Origin: Macrophomina tecta
Taxonomy: Eukaryota > Ascomycota > Dothideomycetes > Botryosphaeriales > Botryosphaeriaceae
Direction: 5' to 3'
DNA: 64,000 bases
Assembly: GCA_024180945.1 (NCBI GenBank)
Contig: JAKSGN010000007.1
Span: 868,001 to 932,000 of the forward strand
Shown here: in pieces, positions 8,364 through 20,643 of the stretch
Position numbering within the stretch: position 1 is the first letter of the stretch
Layout: each line of letters begins with the position of its first letter
The notes under the pieces: model-generated
The model's database searches: none
The model's input: only the letters and a program-made list of their open reading frames with translations
Told to the model about the DNA's origin: nothing
Program-made: the position numbers and the translations under genes

Positions 8364-10409
8364 TTACAACCCCGAATCGGACTGCTGAAAAGCCTCGCCC
8401 CCACCATAGTAGTCCTTCCAAGCCGCACACTCATCGTAAAACGGGCCCGTATCGCCTATGACGCCCTCAATCTCATCCGGCCGCTCCAAGAACTGCAGCC
8501 CGAAGCCCTACTGGACGTGGAACGGGATGTGGCAATGCATGAGCCAGGCGCCGGGGTTGTCGGCCGGAAAGGCGAGGATGAGGTACCCACCCGCAGGTAG
8601 CATTGCCGTATCGCGCCGCGGAGGGTTATCGAACTGTAGGCCGTCGATGTTACCGTCCCACTCGCCGGCACCGGCGCCGAGGATGTAGAAGTCCTGGATA
8701 AATTGGATAAAAATTAGTAAGTTAGATTCACTTGTCCCTCTTTTACTATTTCGTTTAGGGAGGAAAGGAAAGGAGGGAACCTACGTGGCTATGAAGATGA
8801 ATTGGGTGCGGTAGGTTAATACGCGAGCCTTGCACGGTCTGGATAATGAAGTAATACCACTGGTCCGCCTCGTCTAGCTGGACTAGGTTAAGCTCCCGCG
8901 GGTACGACGTGTTCCTATCTAGGATATATTGGACCGTTGGGTAGCTCTAGTCGATCTCTATAGCCGAGCCGTTGATATACTACTAGACGAGCGGGCCTTT
9001 CTACTGCGTAATATTAACGCTTATCGCTAGGCTCTGGACGGCCTCCGCGAAGCGATCAGAGGGTACGGTATTAGCAACTCTTGGGATAAATGCTATATCC
9101 TCGCAGCCCGAGGAGATGTTATAGCGCGTGCTATTCGGCTAAGCGTCCGCGGGAGCCGTGTTATACGAGAGGATGGCTTTTATATTATCGGCGTTGCCGT
9201 TAACACTATAGGTAGAGTCCGGGTCGGAGCGGATCTAGTAGTTATTAACGTCTTAGTCGGCGATAAGGATTACGTCGTACCTCTGTCCTAAAGTGACGGT
9301 TAGCACCGAAATAATAGCATAAAGATCGGATATATTACTAACACCGAGGGAGATACTGGACGTCGAGAAGGGCACGATAGGGACGAAATTACTTGCAATT
9401 ACGGTGAGATTGTGCCTATTAACAAAGAAGAGATAATAGTCGTTAATACTAATATTTATTACGCGAATCCTGTACCGTAGACCATTCTTAATATGGATCT
9501 GATTATAGGCTCTAAGAGAACTGTTAGGGCTCTTTATCGTCCTATTAATGAGTCTATTATCCGCCTTCGGTGGGTCCCTTGTCGAATGTCCGGCAGCTTC
9601 GGCTAGTTTAAACATTGGAGTGTAATACTAGTTAGAAAGCATGTACACACTAAGATCGTGATCGTAGTGCGCGTCGGTGGGGCCGTTGATAATAATGCCT
9701 CCGAGAACGCCGTCGGAGTACTGGATAGAGTAATGCGAGTGATACTACGAGCTACCGTGCTGGGTATATTTAAAGGTGTAGGTCTTGGTCTCGCCGGGGG
9801 TAATTGGGTATTCTGTGATACTATTCGCCCTATCGGCGCCGTTGCTATTGTATTGGCGGAGTCTATGGAAATGGAGACCTGTACCGTTGTGGTCTAGGCT
9901 ATTCTTGACGTTGATAACCATCGTGTCTCCCCAATCAGCAATAAGGGTCGGACCGGGATATTGGCTATTCATAGCTATGACCAGGCGCTCTATTCCGTTA
10001 GGGGCCATCGTAGTGTTTGTGATCTCCAGATTATACTGCCCTCGATATTAGCGTAATGCTTCCAATAGGTGCGATGATTCCTTATAGTAACTGTCTTCCC
10101 GTTGGTGGGGAAGCGCTCGTCGAAATCCGTGTTAATGTTGAAGTTATCGCGCTAGCAGTTTCGAGCATCTTTGGAGAAAACACACCTATCTTTAGGGGTC
10201 GGGAGATTAAGATTATCTAACACTTCTGTACCTTGTGCGAGTGGGTTGGAAGGCTCCGCCCCGCCTCGAGATAGGTTGCCGAAACGAAATCCGTAATTCC
10301 GCGGGCTTAAGTAGTGAGTTCTATCCTTTATATTTGGTATCGAAAGTGCAAAGACAATGTAAGAGCAAAATACTAAAAGGCATATACTTAGGCGTGGAGA
10401 AAACGGCAT
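8364..10409 (-). pseudogene. Multicopper oxidase (laccase-like) pseudogene
   Basis: An N-terminal Met at 10409 starts a hydrophobic signal peptide, and fragments of the laccase fold follow in order. Copper motif L1 appears as HFHRLRQ near 9862-9885 (family HWHGIRQ), L2 as YHSHYSIQYSDG near 9716-9750 with its leading Trp changed to TAG, L3 as HPIHLH near 8790-8808, and L4 as HCHIPFHVQ at 8511-8537, directly followed by TAG. The C-terminus ends at TAA 8364-8366. Several stops sit where the family has Trp or Gln, i.e. TGG or CAG turned to TAG, which is a RIP-type pattern. When alive it would have been a secreted phenol oxidase. Confidence 0.85.
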
Positions 10410-11784
10410 TTTACAGTAACGGCAAGATGAATCGGGGCTCTAGTCGGAGGAATTAACTAAAAACTAAACGAGAGGCACGAGACACGAATAGTCTTAGTAG
10501 TATGTGACCTTAAGGAGGGACAGAAAAATAAAGGATCGATAGATAGTTTGTGAAAGAGAGGTGGGGAGAAGAGTTGTTTAAATACTTATACGAAAGCGAA
10601 AGACGCCGTAGCCTTTTTTCTCTTTTTCTTTCTTTTTTTTTTGCGAAATGCGATAGGGGCACTACATATAATTCATGACCCCTGATAAAAGACTCGCGGT
10701 AGGGGTTCGACGGGTGGTTTCTTAAGTTACGACCAAAGAGAGAGGTGTTGTGGAGGCTTAGGAGGATGCGGAATCGCGAGTGCGTGTTTGGCGCGAGCTG
10801 AGCAGGACTTGCCTTGGGAAATGTGGAGATTGCCTCGACATGTGGAAGCTTCCCGGAGAAGCAAACAAAGCCTCGTGAGCACGGTGATCTAAGGCACAGT
10901 TAGCCGTGAGAGATGTGCAGCAACATGCGGCCAATATTATAGGGTCGAAGCGTGGGCGAGAGCGTGCAAAGATATAAGCTCTCCTACAATAAATATAATT
11001 TAGCACTAAGCCACCTCTCCGCGATCGCTGGATTGTGCGCTAGCTAGCAAGGACTCTAATTAAGGCTTATCTTAACGCTATACTATAGTTCTTTAATAGT
11101 CGATGTAGTGGGTAAAAATGTCTTGCCAATGTGATGTCTGTAGTACAGTGTTGAGGGGAAGACTTTCAGGTGTCAGCGGGAGAAGACCGAGACCGGGACA
11201 TAAGAAGGATCAAGAAACTAGCGTCTTAGCGAATTCCCATGGCGTATTTATTTGAAAGGATATCTTCGCCCTTCGGCTCCCCACCGGACTTGCGACTCCG
11301 TGTTGCCTCTGCTTGCTCTTACGCTCGATTTTGCGAGAACCCATTGGCTTCGATAAAACCAATGGTCTTCAATTGTCTCTTCTTGTCAGGCACAAGAAAT
11401 ACCTATGGTAGCGCAAGATCAGTAGGCAGGATTTTCAGTAGAATAGCTGGACAAATAGAGTCGTGTCATTCGCCCAGACGTACGAGTGCATCGATATAGA
11501 CGCTAAACCTGTACGCAGCATTCCTTCAGCTCTTAATTTGGGGTGGACTATTGCCGGCAGCCGTCAATTGCGGCAATTACCGGTAATTGAAGCTGGCAAT
11601 TACCATCTGCTTATGTATAAGTGTATATCCATGAGAGGCTTAGCGCAAAGGCTTGGTGTTGAGTGCCACATGCGAAAATTGCGTATACCGTTGCTGTCTC
11701 TCTATCCTATTCCTCGTGTTATTCGCGTTCAGCGCCTCTCGCCTCTCTTGTACATCATTATGATAGGTCCACGTAACGGGAACT
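10410..11784. other. Intergenic, no gene seen
   Basis: T-rich tract at 10615-10642 and TA-rich stretches, some resembling RIP-mutated DNA (about 11040-11110). Small open frames here show no recognisable protein. Confidence 0.5.
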
Positions 11785-13010
11785 AGGCGGTATACAATGA
11801 GTTCACCATCATCGAGCCGTCTGCAACGGGTACGAAGCTTGGGCTCCGTGAGTGTAACCACTGCGGCTGGCGGCGTTCAGCAACCAAGGTAGGGGTGTTG
11901 AAGGGGCACTTGCGGACGTGCACGGCGTACCAAAAGAGCCCTCAGAGGCTCCCGCTGTTCTTCAGCTCAACGCCTGAGTCCTCGTTCGTTGGCTCGCCGG
12001 CTCCCTCTCAAGCCTCGTCGGTATCATCCCTTGGTGTTGCGCGTATGCCTGAGTCTCGGCTTCACCAGCGGAGGCTCACTGGGAGTATGAGCCTTTATAC
12101 TGAGGAGCAGCTGCAGCAGCTGCCTGCTACTACTATCTTCGAAGCCGGTCTCCCATTCAGTGTATTTGAGCAGCCGGCTATGCTGAAATATCTGAACGCA
12201 CTGAACGCGAGCCATGAGCCGCCCAAGCCGAATAAGGTTGCTAAGTTGCTGTTGCTTGCGCTAACGAAGGATCAATGCGAGGCGGAGGTACTGGCTCTTA
12301 TGCGTACGCAGAAGCAGCTGAACTTCGTTTCTGACGAAAGTGACGCACGCAGCGGCGCGCGTATATTAAGCACGTCAGTAGTGATGCCTGGTTCAGATTC
12401 GCTCTTCTTAAGGATGACTGACCTTGGCTTGCACGAGGCTACTGCAGCTGCTCTCTGGGAGGCGAACCGCGCAGTCGTTCTTCAGGCTGTAGGCGGCGCT
12501 GAACACGCTTGGAAGGTTAACAGCTGGGTAGTGGATACGTGCGCAACGACGAGAGCCATGCTCAAGCTTATAAGCGCTGGCCCTCTATTCAAGCACGTGT
12601 TTCCTGTGCTATGCGACTCACACGGCCTCCAGCTGCTGATGAAGGACATTCTGTCGTTGGTGCCGGTGTATGCGCGTACCTATAAGCAGATAAACTTAAT
12701 CAGTGCGTATATTCGCAAGGCTTCGAAGACTCGGCAGCTGCTGAAGGATATATGCGTCAGAAACAACGGCTCTATCACCAGCCTCGCCTAGGCGTCTTGA
12801 CGCGCTGGGGCAGTTTTAAGGGACTTATTTATTTATTTAGTTTAACGTCCTTTTAGAGTCGGAGACTATTAAAGACGGGCCGTAAGAGCGTTTTCTGCTT
12901 TTAGAGTTCTATATAGGGGTTGGTCGAGGTTCGTACTAGGAATAGTTGGCTTAAATGCCTGAAGAGAGGTTTTCCCTCTAAGGAAAGACTAGAGACATTA
13001 TGAAATAATC
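11785..13010 (+). pseudogene. hAT transposase remnant (BED finger + DUF659)
   Basis: An open frame from 11785 to 12791 encodes a BED-like zinc finger (CNHCGWRR near 11850, then GHLRTC near 11904), followed after a Ser-rich linker by a DUF659-type segment with FVSDESDARSG near 12327 and CDSHGLQLLMKDIL near 12615. The frame is broken at 12789-12791. Homology appears to go on in another frame with TRWGSFKG near 12800 and then decays with further stops. The catalytic C-terminal half and inverted repeats are missing. Confidence 0.75.
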
Positions 13011-13074
13011 GAAGAACTAACAAAACGAAAAGAGTGTGAGCGTTGAGCGTATTTATACCCCGTCGGGCAGGTCG

Positions 13075-13920
13075 TTAAGCATCCACCGACGCGTGGATAT
13101 CTTCGTTTTTTTGAAGGAAGTCTACAGTAGCAGAGATTCCTTCGGTTGTGGAGAGGAGGTACCGGAGGTTCATTCGGTTTGCGCTTAGAGTATTCTTTAC
13201 TGAGAGCCTTTCGGTTCTGTATAGAGGACATTCTAGGAGTAGGTGCCTCGGCGTTTGTTTTGCAGTACCAGAGCATGGACATCCATCGTCTTCTGCATGG
13301 TTGAAACGATGGAGATAGGACCTGAAGTAGCCGTGTCCTATCTTCAGCTGGTAGAAGGCAGATGCTGTTTCCCTAACTGTTGGATTTAGAGTGAAGAGTA
13401 GTGAGGTCAGAAAAGAGAGTAGATTCTGCCTGTCTCCTGAGAGGGAGGGAGGTAGGCTTGCTTATATACATAAATGAGTGTTTGAATAACCGAGGAGAGT
13501 AGAAGCCGATGTCGCTATCCGATGCTTGTGAAGATGAGGAGTAGTGAGGTGGTGGCAAAGAGTAGATGCTGATCTGAGGCAGTAAGGCAAAATAGTCTGA
13601 CACTTATCGAAGTAGGGGGCTTAAGCTTCCGTTTGATCTTCCAACCGAAAGTCTTGCTGTACGTGGATGAGGGAGTCGACTTCCGCCGGTTTTCCCACTC
13701 GTCATATAGCCGTCTCTTGACTTGCATACCGTAGTACACGAGGCTGGGTCGGTCTGTGTCCGGTGGTAGGGTGGCGGCCTTCTCTGCTAGTAAGTCGGCT
13801 TCCTCACTGCAATGGACATTGAGATGTTCTGGGACCCATTTGATTACGACTCTGTTGCCCTTATCCTTTAGCTTCTGGGCAGCCGTAATTGCCCGGAGTT
13901 GCCATCAGGAAATCATACAA
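13075..13920 (-). pseudogene. Tad1-like LINE remnant (end of ORF2)
   Basis: On the minus strand the end of a LINE ORF2 is readable. An RNase H C-terminal motif (VPEHLNVHCSEEADLLAEKAA-like) lies near 13790-13860, then an inter-domain stretch to 13620. After an interruption, the C-terminal zinc region (CPCSGTAKQTPRHLLLECP) lies near 13220-13280, ending in a stop at 13075. It is a 5'-truncated, diverged relative of the LINE at 30.2-35.7 kb. The block 13400-13597 between the two parts looks like an inserted LTR. Confidence 0.75.
13400..13597 (-). repeat. Possible solo LTR inside the LINE remnant
   Basis: On the minus strand it begins TGTCAGACTA and ends near CTGACCTCA, and contains TATATAAG. It resembles 19018-19200 (shared blocks around CCTCGGTTAT, the TATA region and TCTGACCTCAC), so it is a repeat of at least two copies. 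I found no convincing target duplication. Confidence 0.4.
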
Positions 13921-14052
13921 TTATATCTATATACAAGTTGCAGTAGGGTTCGACATGCCTATAACCTCCAGTGTCCCAAAGGTCTATCCAGGCCCCTACC
14001 TCAGTTTTCAGCCGACTTCTCTCATTGCGGCCTCCACAGTCAGGGCCGGGCC

Positions 14053-14475
14053 AAACCCCTCCCGCTTGAGTGGGGATCCCAATACAGATTAGCGTAGATT
14101 AGCGTCCTTGTCCTTATGGCCTGCGGAGGCCGACGGGGTGTATAAATGTTGGACTGTTGATGAACAGTGATAATTCATTGATGATGACATGAAGAGGGAG
14201 AGGGTAGGTGACCCGCTTACCTCTTATACAAGTGATTGTGGCTAAGCTATATGGTGCGACACGAACAGTCCCCAAAACGAATGATATCCAACAATAAATC
14301 ATCATTAAATCCCAGATTAGCGTTCCTTGTCCCAATGGCCGGTAGAGGCCGACGGGGAGTATGAATAATCATCATCATCATCATCATTAAATCCTAATGT
14401 AGTTTAGCGTAGATTAGCGTTTCTTGTCCTATGGCCCATGGAGGCCGACAGGGCGTATGAATCATCATCATAGGA
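14053..14475 (+). repeat. Three stacked LINE 3' tails with (ATC)n ends
   Basis: The block GATTAGCGT...TTGTCC...TATGGCC...GGAGGCCGACGGGG recurs at about 14053-14150, 14312-14389 and 14390-14475. It matches the 3' end of the full LINE at 30180-30280 (minus strand). The second and third end in TCA/ATC triplet runs rather than poly(A). They are dead-on-arrival insertions truncated to about 80-100 bp. Confidence 0.7.
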
Positions 14476-16636
14476 ATCGAACGTCTCGAGAACTACTTCT
14501 ATGCCCTGCCATTTCAACCAGTTGCGTCAAACCACAGCGCGCCCCAGTAACTTGCGATTGCGCTCCAAGCCTCAGCCGCAAAACCATCTTGTGCGCTGCA
14601 CAAACGTACGGCGCAACAGCCACCCACCCAGTTTCCGCCTTCAAAATAACAGGGCGCCGCAGATGGCGTACCAACAAAACCAGGTGGAAAGACCGACCGT
14701 TACGCTAAACATGGATCGCAAATATTTGGCTCACACCATCTCTATGTGCAATCAGGCCACGCGGAATTTTCCGTTCAAGGTTACGAATTGCAACTTGCAG
14801 GTAATAGTGAATACAAATTCACTCCTATCCCGTCTTTTAGTACGGCCCTGCCAAGGCTCACGCTTACCACAATGGCTTAGGGGGCATGGTTTCCGGATTT
14901 TGCCACGAACGGGTTGCCCACCAATGGAGTACTAAGTAGAATAAACAAAGCAATTTGATGGAAAATGAGCTCAATCACCTCCGTTATATGCTATTGGATA
15001 GTATATTAGCTTAGTCACTCATTCTGAGACGCCTTGGGAATTAACACCAACAATGTCTCAACAACCAAGCAATCAAGTCATTCATTCATCGATTCCGACC
15101 GACCAAGCGCAAATTCCATCATAATTCAACAAGAGGCAATACTCGCTAGAAGGTTCTAACACGCTGCATCTCTGAGCACCTGGTTCTTTTCCATTAGATT
15201 TAATTCCCGTTCTCGACACAAGAAAGAAAGCAAAGGGTGGGACGTTCCGCGCTCAAAAGCATACTGGGATTGAAAGCCAGCCAGGCGGAGCTGCAAACGG
15301 TCAGAGTTTCACCCAGGAAGAAAGGGAGAGTAGGAGAACGTGTCGGGGCTAGAAATCACTTCCACGTCCTTAGCTTGTATATGCTCTTGAGGCAACAACA
15401 CTTATCCTCTCGCAGTGAACACGCTTTATGGCGCCCCTCAGGAGTTCCCCGTCGACAAGCCTAGCTCCCCTGGTTATGAGTTAATGTACAAACGATACCA
15501 CATGAAACAGCCAGTTGGTCTACCTTCGCAGTTTATGATGCTCAAATGAAGGCATGGTGGTAGTGGAAGCTGGATTATTTGGAATGATGAATTTGATATC
15601 CTTAACTGGCGCTGTGGCAGGAATCTGAGGGCTCCTGCAGCACCCAAAAGGTCCGGGCGCAGCGAGGACTTAAGCCTCTCGACCACAGTTAGCTACTGAG
15701 GGCAACACACCTCCAAACTGTTTTAATCGCAGTTGCGTAAGGCTCGTAATGGGTTGCGCATATATGCAGTTTGCTTGGCATCCTACATTTATTCTTGTCC
15801 TTATCGAATGGGAACTCTTTCCGCGGCGAATGTTGCGAACAGGCTAGCCAATCGGAAACGAGCCACGCATGAGTCATTTATGTTCTGTGCGCGTTCTAGA
15901 AAGTGCGCCACGAGCCTTTTATGTTCCGACGTTTGCATTCCACTAATAAGCTCTCTGCATGTGCTAACCTGATCAGCAGGGGGCAAAATAAATCTTGCGC
16001 CCGGGGGAACTTGACCAATAAGACACCAAGTCGCACGTGATTTCTCCAACCTACTATCACAAAGTGAATTTTCTAAGTTCTGTGAAGATTTACCCTTCGC
16101 AGGAAGACTTGCAAGCATAGATGGATGGACTATTTTATTGCATTCCACAATCAAAACGGACTTGCGTCAGGTGCGTACTAAGTTTATCCAGCTTTTTGCG
16201 TTCGAAGTAGCTTTATAAGTGACAAGCTTGTGGCGTATTGGGTGGCGTGAATAGATGCATGAAAGTGAGCCTATGGTGGAGAACAGAAAAGGTTATTTGG
16301 AGATGCCAGAGGGCCCGGCGCCCTAAATTTACATTCTTCCACTACTGCAACAGCAATTTTAGTTCAGCTAGGTCCGCATGGTGTGCGGCATACTCATATT
16401 TAGTTCGTGGCGCAACAGTATCCTGGAACTTCCCGCCAGGCTTGAAAGGATTCGCAATGTTGAATACAAACTATGACTCTCAAGTACATGCAAAGCTCTG
16501 CGGGGATGGGGTCCAATATAGGATAAATTGCCCGTGTCTCCCGCAATAAACTTGGGGCACTAAGGTCCTACCCTTTCCAGCGCATAGATAGTACCTACTA
16601 CTGTCTTTCCGGCGTGCTTCACCCACTCGAACAGTC
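14476..16636. other. Long stretch without a recognisable gene
   Basis: Small open frames (for example 14501-14935) have no family signature and no intron logic. The part just before 16637 is the presumed promoter of the next gene. Confidence 0.5.
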
Positions 16637-18179
16637 ATGAGCTTTAGCCTTATAACCGCAAAGGAAGAGATCATAGGTGCAGCACCTGCCCCTCCTGGAA
16701 CCGTTCCTTCTTTTGGGCATCCCGAGTATAGTGGAAGGCCTATTGTTGTCTCCAATATAACATGCGTTGTCCTCGCTACTATAGTCTTGGGTTTGCGAAT
16801 TTACACGAGAATGTGGATTACTCGGACACTTGAGTATAGCGATTGTAAGTACAAAAACGATTAGGTAATGAGCTATCCTACTAACGGTTGGTAGATTCTA
16901 TTTTAGCTGCTTGGGTATGATCCTGCTTCTTCGAGAAAGTCATGGAGTTCGGACACGTACAGTTGACTTTTCTCCAGATTTGCACATTCGCATTCGCCAT
17001 AGTTAATATAACTCGTACGTGCGTTTTCCAAATCCGCGCTCAGGAAACTGAGATCTTCTAGAATGCAATTACGGTCTGGGGGTCCACATATGGGACATCC
17101 CCCTTAGGGCATTCAGTCCAACTTTCCTACGGGTACGTTTTCTTCTCATGCGTAATGGCTCATCCTACCGATCAGAGCAGCTCGAGTGGAGGGATAACAT
17201 CAACTTTCTAAAGTTACAAGTAGCCACCCAGGCAATATACTGCACCGCCATGATGTTCGCAAAGCTGTCAATCCTGCTCCTCTATGTTCGAATATCGCCA
17301 AAACCTCGGTTCAGAGCAGTTGTGTATGGGATGATGGTAGTCGTGGTTACTTATTCGGCCGCATCAGTGCTGGTAGCCATATTCCAGTGCATTCCCATAG
17401 CTAAGAGCTGGGATATCACGATTGGCTATGGGTCCTGCATCAACCGCATTGCTTACTTTTTTGCGGTTTTGGCGCTCAACGTCGCGACTGACGTTGTGAT
17501 GTTAGTTTTACCAATTCCGATGCTGTGGCACACGAGGATGCCCCGAAGGCAGAAGGCTGGATTATGTGGTATCTTTATGACTGGATCATTGTAAGTCTTC
17601 GCTTCCCTTTCCCACAGATGCTGGGTTCTGATATTGGCTAGTGTTTGTATTGTCGGCATACTCCGGATCAAGTCGCTTTTCAGCTTAATTCAACAATCTG
17701 ATCCTACCTGGCATCTCGTCGAAGGATATGTCTGGTGGTAAGCTGCCCGTTCCCCTGTCAGTCATTCAAACCTAAAAGGCTGTAGCGTAATCGAGCTGAA
17801 CACGGGAATCATTTGCGCCTGCCTCCCATTCGCGAAGCCTTTCCTACGACATCACTTCCCTCTGATCCTTGGCAGCACCCGTCGTACTGGCTTCGCAACG
17901 AGGTCAAAAAGCAAGTCTGGAACCTTCCCAGCTACCTCAAACGAGACTGGCCTGGAGCTTAATCAAGATATGGGAAAGACACAATCCCTCCTCGCAACGT
18001 CACAACATCGCAGCCAGGGCGCTAGTTATCGAAGTGAGAGTCAGGAAGATATTATGCACGTGGGGGCTGATGGTGATAGTATCGCCGCTCCAGACACTGA
18101 ATCGCAAGAGGCACTTTGTCACGATCAATGCAGACACGAGTGCAAGGCACGGCCGAAAGCGGTCGATGCAGACACTTAA
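16637..18179 (+). CDS. Fung_rhodopsin-type integral membrane protein (intact)
   Basis: Seven exons: 16637-16844, 16895-16914, 16978-17014, 17062-17132, 17178-17590, 17642-17737 and 17786-18179. All phases agree and give 412 residues. Landmarks in order: TM1 (NITCVVLATIVLGLRIYTR), YGLGVHIWD after TM2, FAKLSILLLYVR in TM3, AIFQCIPIAKSWD, a PMLWHTRMPRRQK loop and the ELNTGIICACLP helix near the end, then a hydrophilic cytoplasmic tail of about 100 residues. It belongs to the same family as the split gene at 6643/51627 but is clearly diverged. Probably a plasma-membrane receptor-like protein; ligand and partner unknown. Confidence 0.88.
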
Positions 18180-18640
18180 TTGACTAAGGGTAACAAACGT
18201 AAGGAGAAGAAGAGAAACGATAAGGAACGAAATTCGTTTGTTAAGTTCCTTCGCTAACCCTAGTCCATAGTGTTGCTTTTCCGCTAAGGTCACGTGTACA
18301 ATCGGGCAGTATCCTTCCATTAGTATGTGCTGGGTTACTTGTTACTTAGCACCGAACCAAAGCTTTTGTCAGGGTACTGTAAATTAAGCGAAAATCCTGT
18401 TACGAAAAATAAAATAATTCGTAGACTAAGAATTACGTATAAAATTCTAAATAGACAGGATTCATATCCGTAGCTTATATTATAATTAGACGGATTTCTA
18501 GAATTTATTTAGCTGGTGGTATGAAGATTTTATTGTGGGAAGTTGGCTGTTTTTGGTGTAAATTTGCGGAGCCCGCAAACTTCTGTCCTAGTAACGTTAA
18601 CGTATCCCACGTATCCCACAAGCGAGCGGACCACCACCGA
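18180..18640. other. AT-rich intergenic spacer
   Basis: Strongly TA-rich between 18380 and 18510, with an imperfect inverted repeat AATCCTGT / ACAGGATT at about 18390 and 18458. This may be RIP-mutated debris; no gene seen. Confidence 0.45.
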
Positions 18641-18673
18641 TCAACAAAATGCATCACCTTACTTTAATTATCT

Positions 18674-18850
18674 ATGCCTCAACCAACGCGTCCTCATTCT
18701 AGTGCTTATGAAGCTCATCTATTCCTAGCATCCCAAGCTATCGATCAAGGCCAAATTCAGATTAAGCGGGGCGCTGCAGCGACATATAACGTTGCCCGAA
18801 CTACGCTTAAGCGACGACGCGACGGGATCCTTTCACGATACGAGCTTGGT
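18674..18850 (+). pseudogene. pogo/Fot1 transposase, N-terminal fragment
   Basis: About 55 residues with a psq-type helix-turn-helix (SQAIDQGQIQIKRGAAATYN then VARTTLKRRRDG), as at the N-terminus of Fot1/pogo transposases. The catalytic part is absent; the frame runs into unrelated sequence after about 18840. Confidence 0.6.
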
Positions 18851-19017
18851 TTTGGAGTGTTTGGGGATCTTGTGTTGATGCTATTATTGTTTTAGTACAC
18901 AGACGCGTGTTCGTGTTCGCGAGGTGGCCCGAGGAGTAGGTTGGCCCGAGGACTAGTGAGAACACATTAGGGCAATAAGAAATGGTAATGTCGAATTTGG
19001 GTGGGCCTCAGGCCCGA

Positions 19018-19210
19018 ACTCGGTGAGGTCAGAAGAGAGAATCGAATTTCTGTCTGTGTACTTCTGCCTGTCAATTCGAACGAAGGAGAATGAATGTCTT
19101 AAATACATGAAACTAGAGTGATATAACCGAGGAAATCAGAGTATCCGAGGAAGTGTAGAGCATCCGAGGTGTAGGGGAACACCGAGGAAGGAATCAATAT
19201 GGAGCCTAAG
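19018..19210 (-). repeat. Possible LTR fragment truncating a hAT gene
   Basis: Related to 13400-13597. It contains repeated CCTCGG words and a TTAAGACATTC region on the minus strand. The hAT reading frame upstream loses family similarity where this block begins (about 19210). Confidence 0.4.
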
Positions 19211-20643
19211 GAAGCAATATCAAGAGATGCCTGAAAAACAAGGGGATTCTGGTTGACAACTCCTTTTTGGGTGCCGTCCTTCAGACGCCTGCGCTCGTAG
19301 TCATTCCACTCGCGAATCTCGTCGAGGAGTATAGCATCAATTGCCTTGCGGCACGGCTCCATGAGCGCGCGCTCCATCATCGCATCGGTAGAATTCCAGC
19401 GCGTCGCATTGTCGAGGACAACGTCGTAGGTGGCAGCTGCGCCGTGGAGTTCCTGGTAGTTGTGGAACTTCTTTGACAGAAGAGGCGATCTACTGATCCA
19501 ATGGGCAATATTGTGTAGCTTACCAAGTGGCCCGCGACTCCTCCAAAGCTTGTGCTCCTCCATAGGCTCCTGTGGCTGTTCGCAGTCATCTTCGAAGGCG
19601 TCAGCATCTTTGCCAAAGAGTATCTGCCTCACTACGAGGTTGATAATGTGGCCACAACAGCGAAGGCGTCGCCACTTCACATCAAAGCCATGCTCCTTAG
19701 CCAATGCCTCCAGGCAAGCGCCATTATTGTCTGCATTGTCCGTAATAAAATAGCCGATCTTTAAGCCGATGTCCCACTCTGCGATGACGCAAGCGACCTC
19801 CTCGGCGAGGTTGACACCCGTGTGGCGACCTTCAAGCTCAGGAAGCCCAATGAGGAACTGTCGCACCTTGCCGGAGGACGATAAAAAGTGTACGTTAAGG
19901 CCGAGCAGTGAGAGGCGATTGCGAGAGGACCAACCATCGAACGAGAGGTGGATAAGGCCAGGAGCGCCGTGGAGGACCTCGGTAACAACGCCCTTATGCC
20001 TGTTAAACTCACCAAGGAGCCACTTTCGTATAGTTGGATGTGAGGGTAGGCAACCTGTCGACGCTACCTGTGGATTTGTGTACTCTGGAAGACAGCGGAA
20101 CTGTTCACTCTCTACTTTGCGGAAAGGTATATTGTTGTGGGCGATCCAGTTCATAAGAAGTTTTTGAAAGTGGGCGGGATTGAAGGATCTGATGAGTCTA
20201 TTAAGTATTGCCTGCTCCTCTGGCTTTTTCGCACTCAATTGGAGCTGCTGGGCCACTGAGACTACTGATCGCTTCTTTATGTTATGATTACCAGCTGGAT
20301 CCTGGATGCCGTGCTCCTTCGCGAGGTGTTTGCCGTGATTTTCCGTACCAGAGTCCATATAGTCAGCTGGCGGGCTGCCATCCTCTACACAATGCCAGCA
20401 GACCCAGCGGCGCTTGCCTGTTGTCTCGTGCTTGATGTCGTAGCCGTGGGACCAGGTCCAGCCGGTGCGCTTGACCTCTCCGCTAATCAGGTAGCCTGGG
20501 TACCGGCTCCAAGGAAATTTGTCCCAGCCTTGACGCTCTAAGCCGCGCCCGCCGCCGTCGCCAGCCGGGTTTGTAGATGGTAGGCCGCCTATGGGCGCAG
20601 TTGTGGGGGTGGAAATCGCCAAAGACGCGTCGTCGGAAGCCAT
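19099..20643 (-). pseudogene. hAT transposase, C-terminally truncated
   Basis: One open frame of 514 residues. A BED-type zinc finger uses C82, C85 and His at 103-111. The RNase H-like core has the first Asp in SFDGWSS (D236) and the second in ITDNADNN (D302), followed by CCGHIINLVV and the TRWNSTDAMMERAL block typical of hAT enzymes. After about residue 470 the sequence is foreign (LTR-like) and the C-terminal dimerisation domain with the catalytic Glu is missing, so it should be inactive. The N-terminal frame is surprisingly free of stops. Confidence 0.85.

Noticed and set aside
8283..8688. Plus-strand open frames over the laccase end
   Set aside because: They are antisense to the recognisable L4 copper motif on the minus strand.
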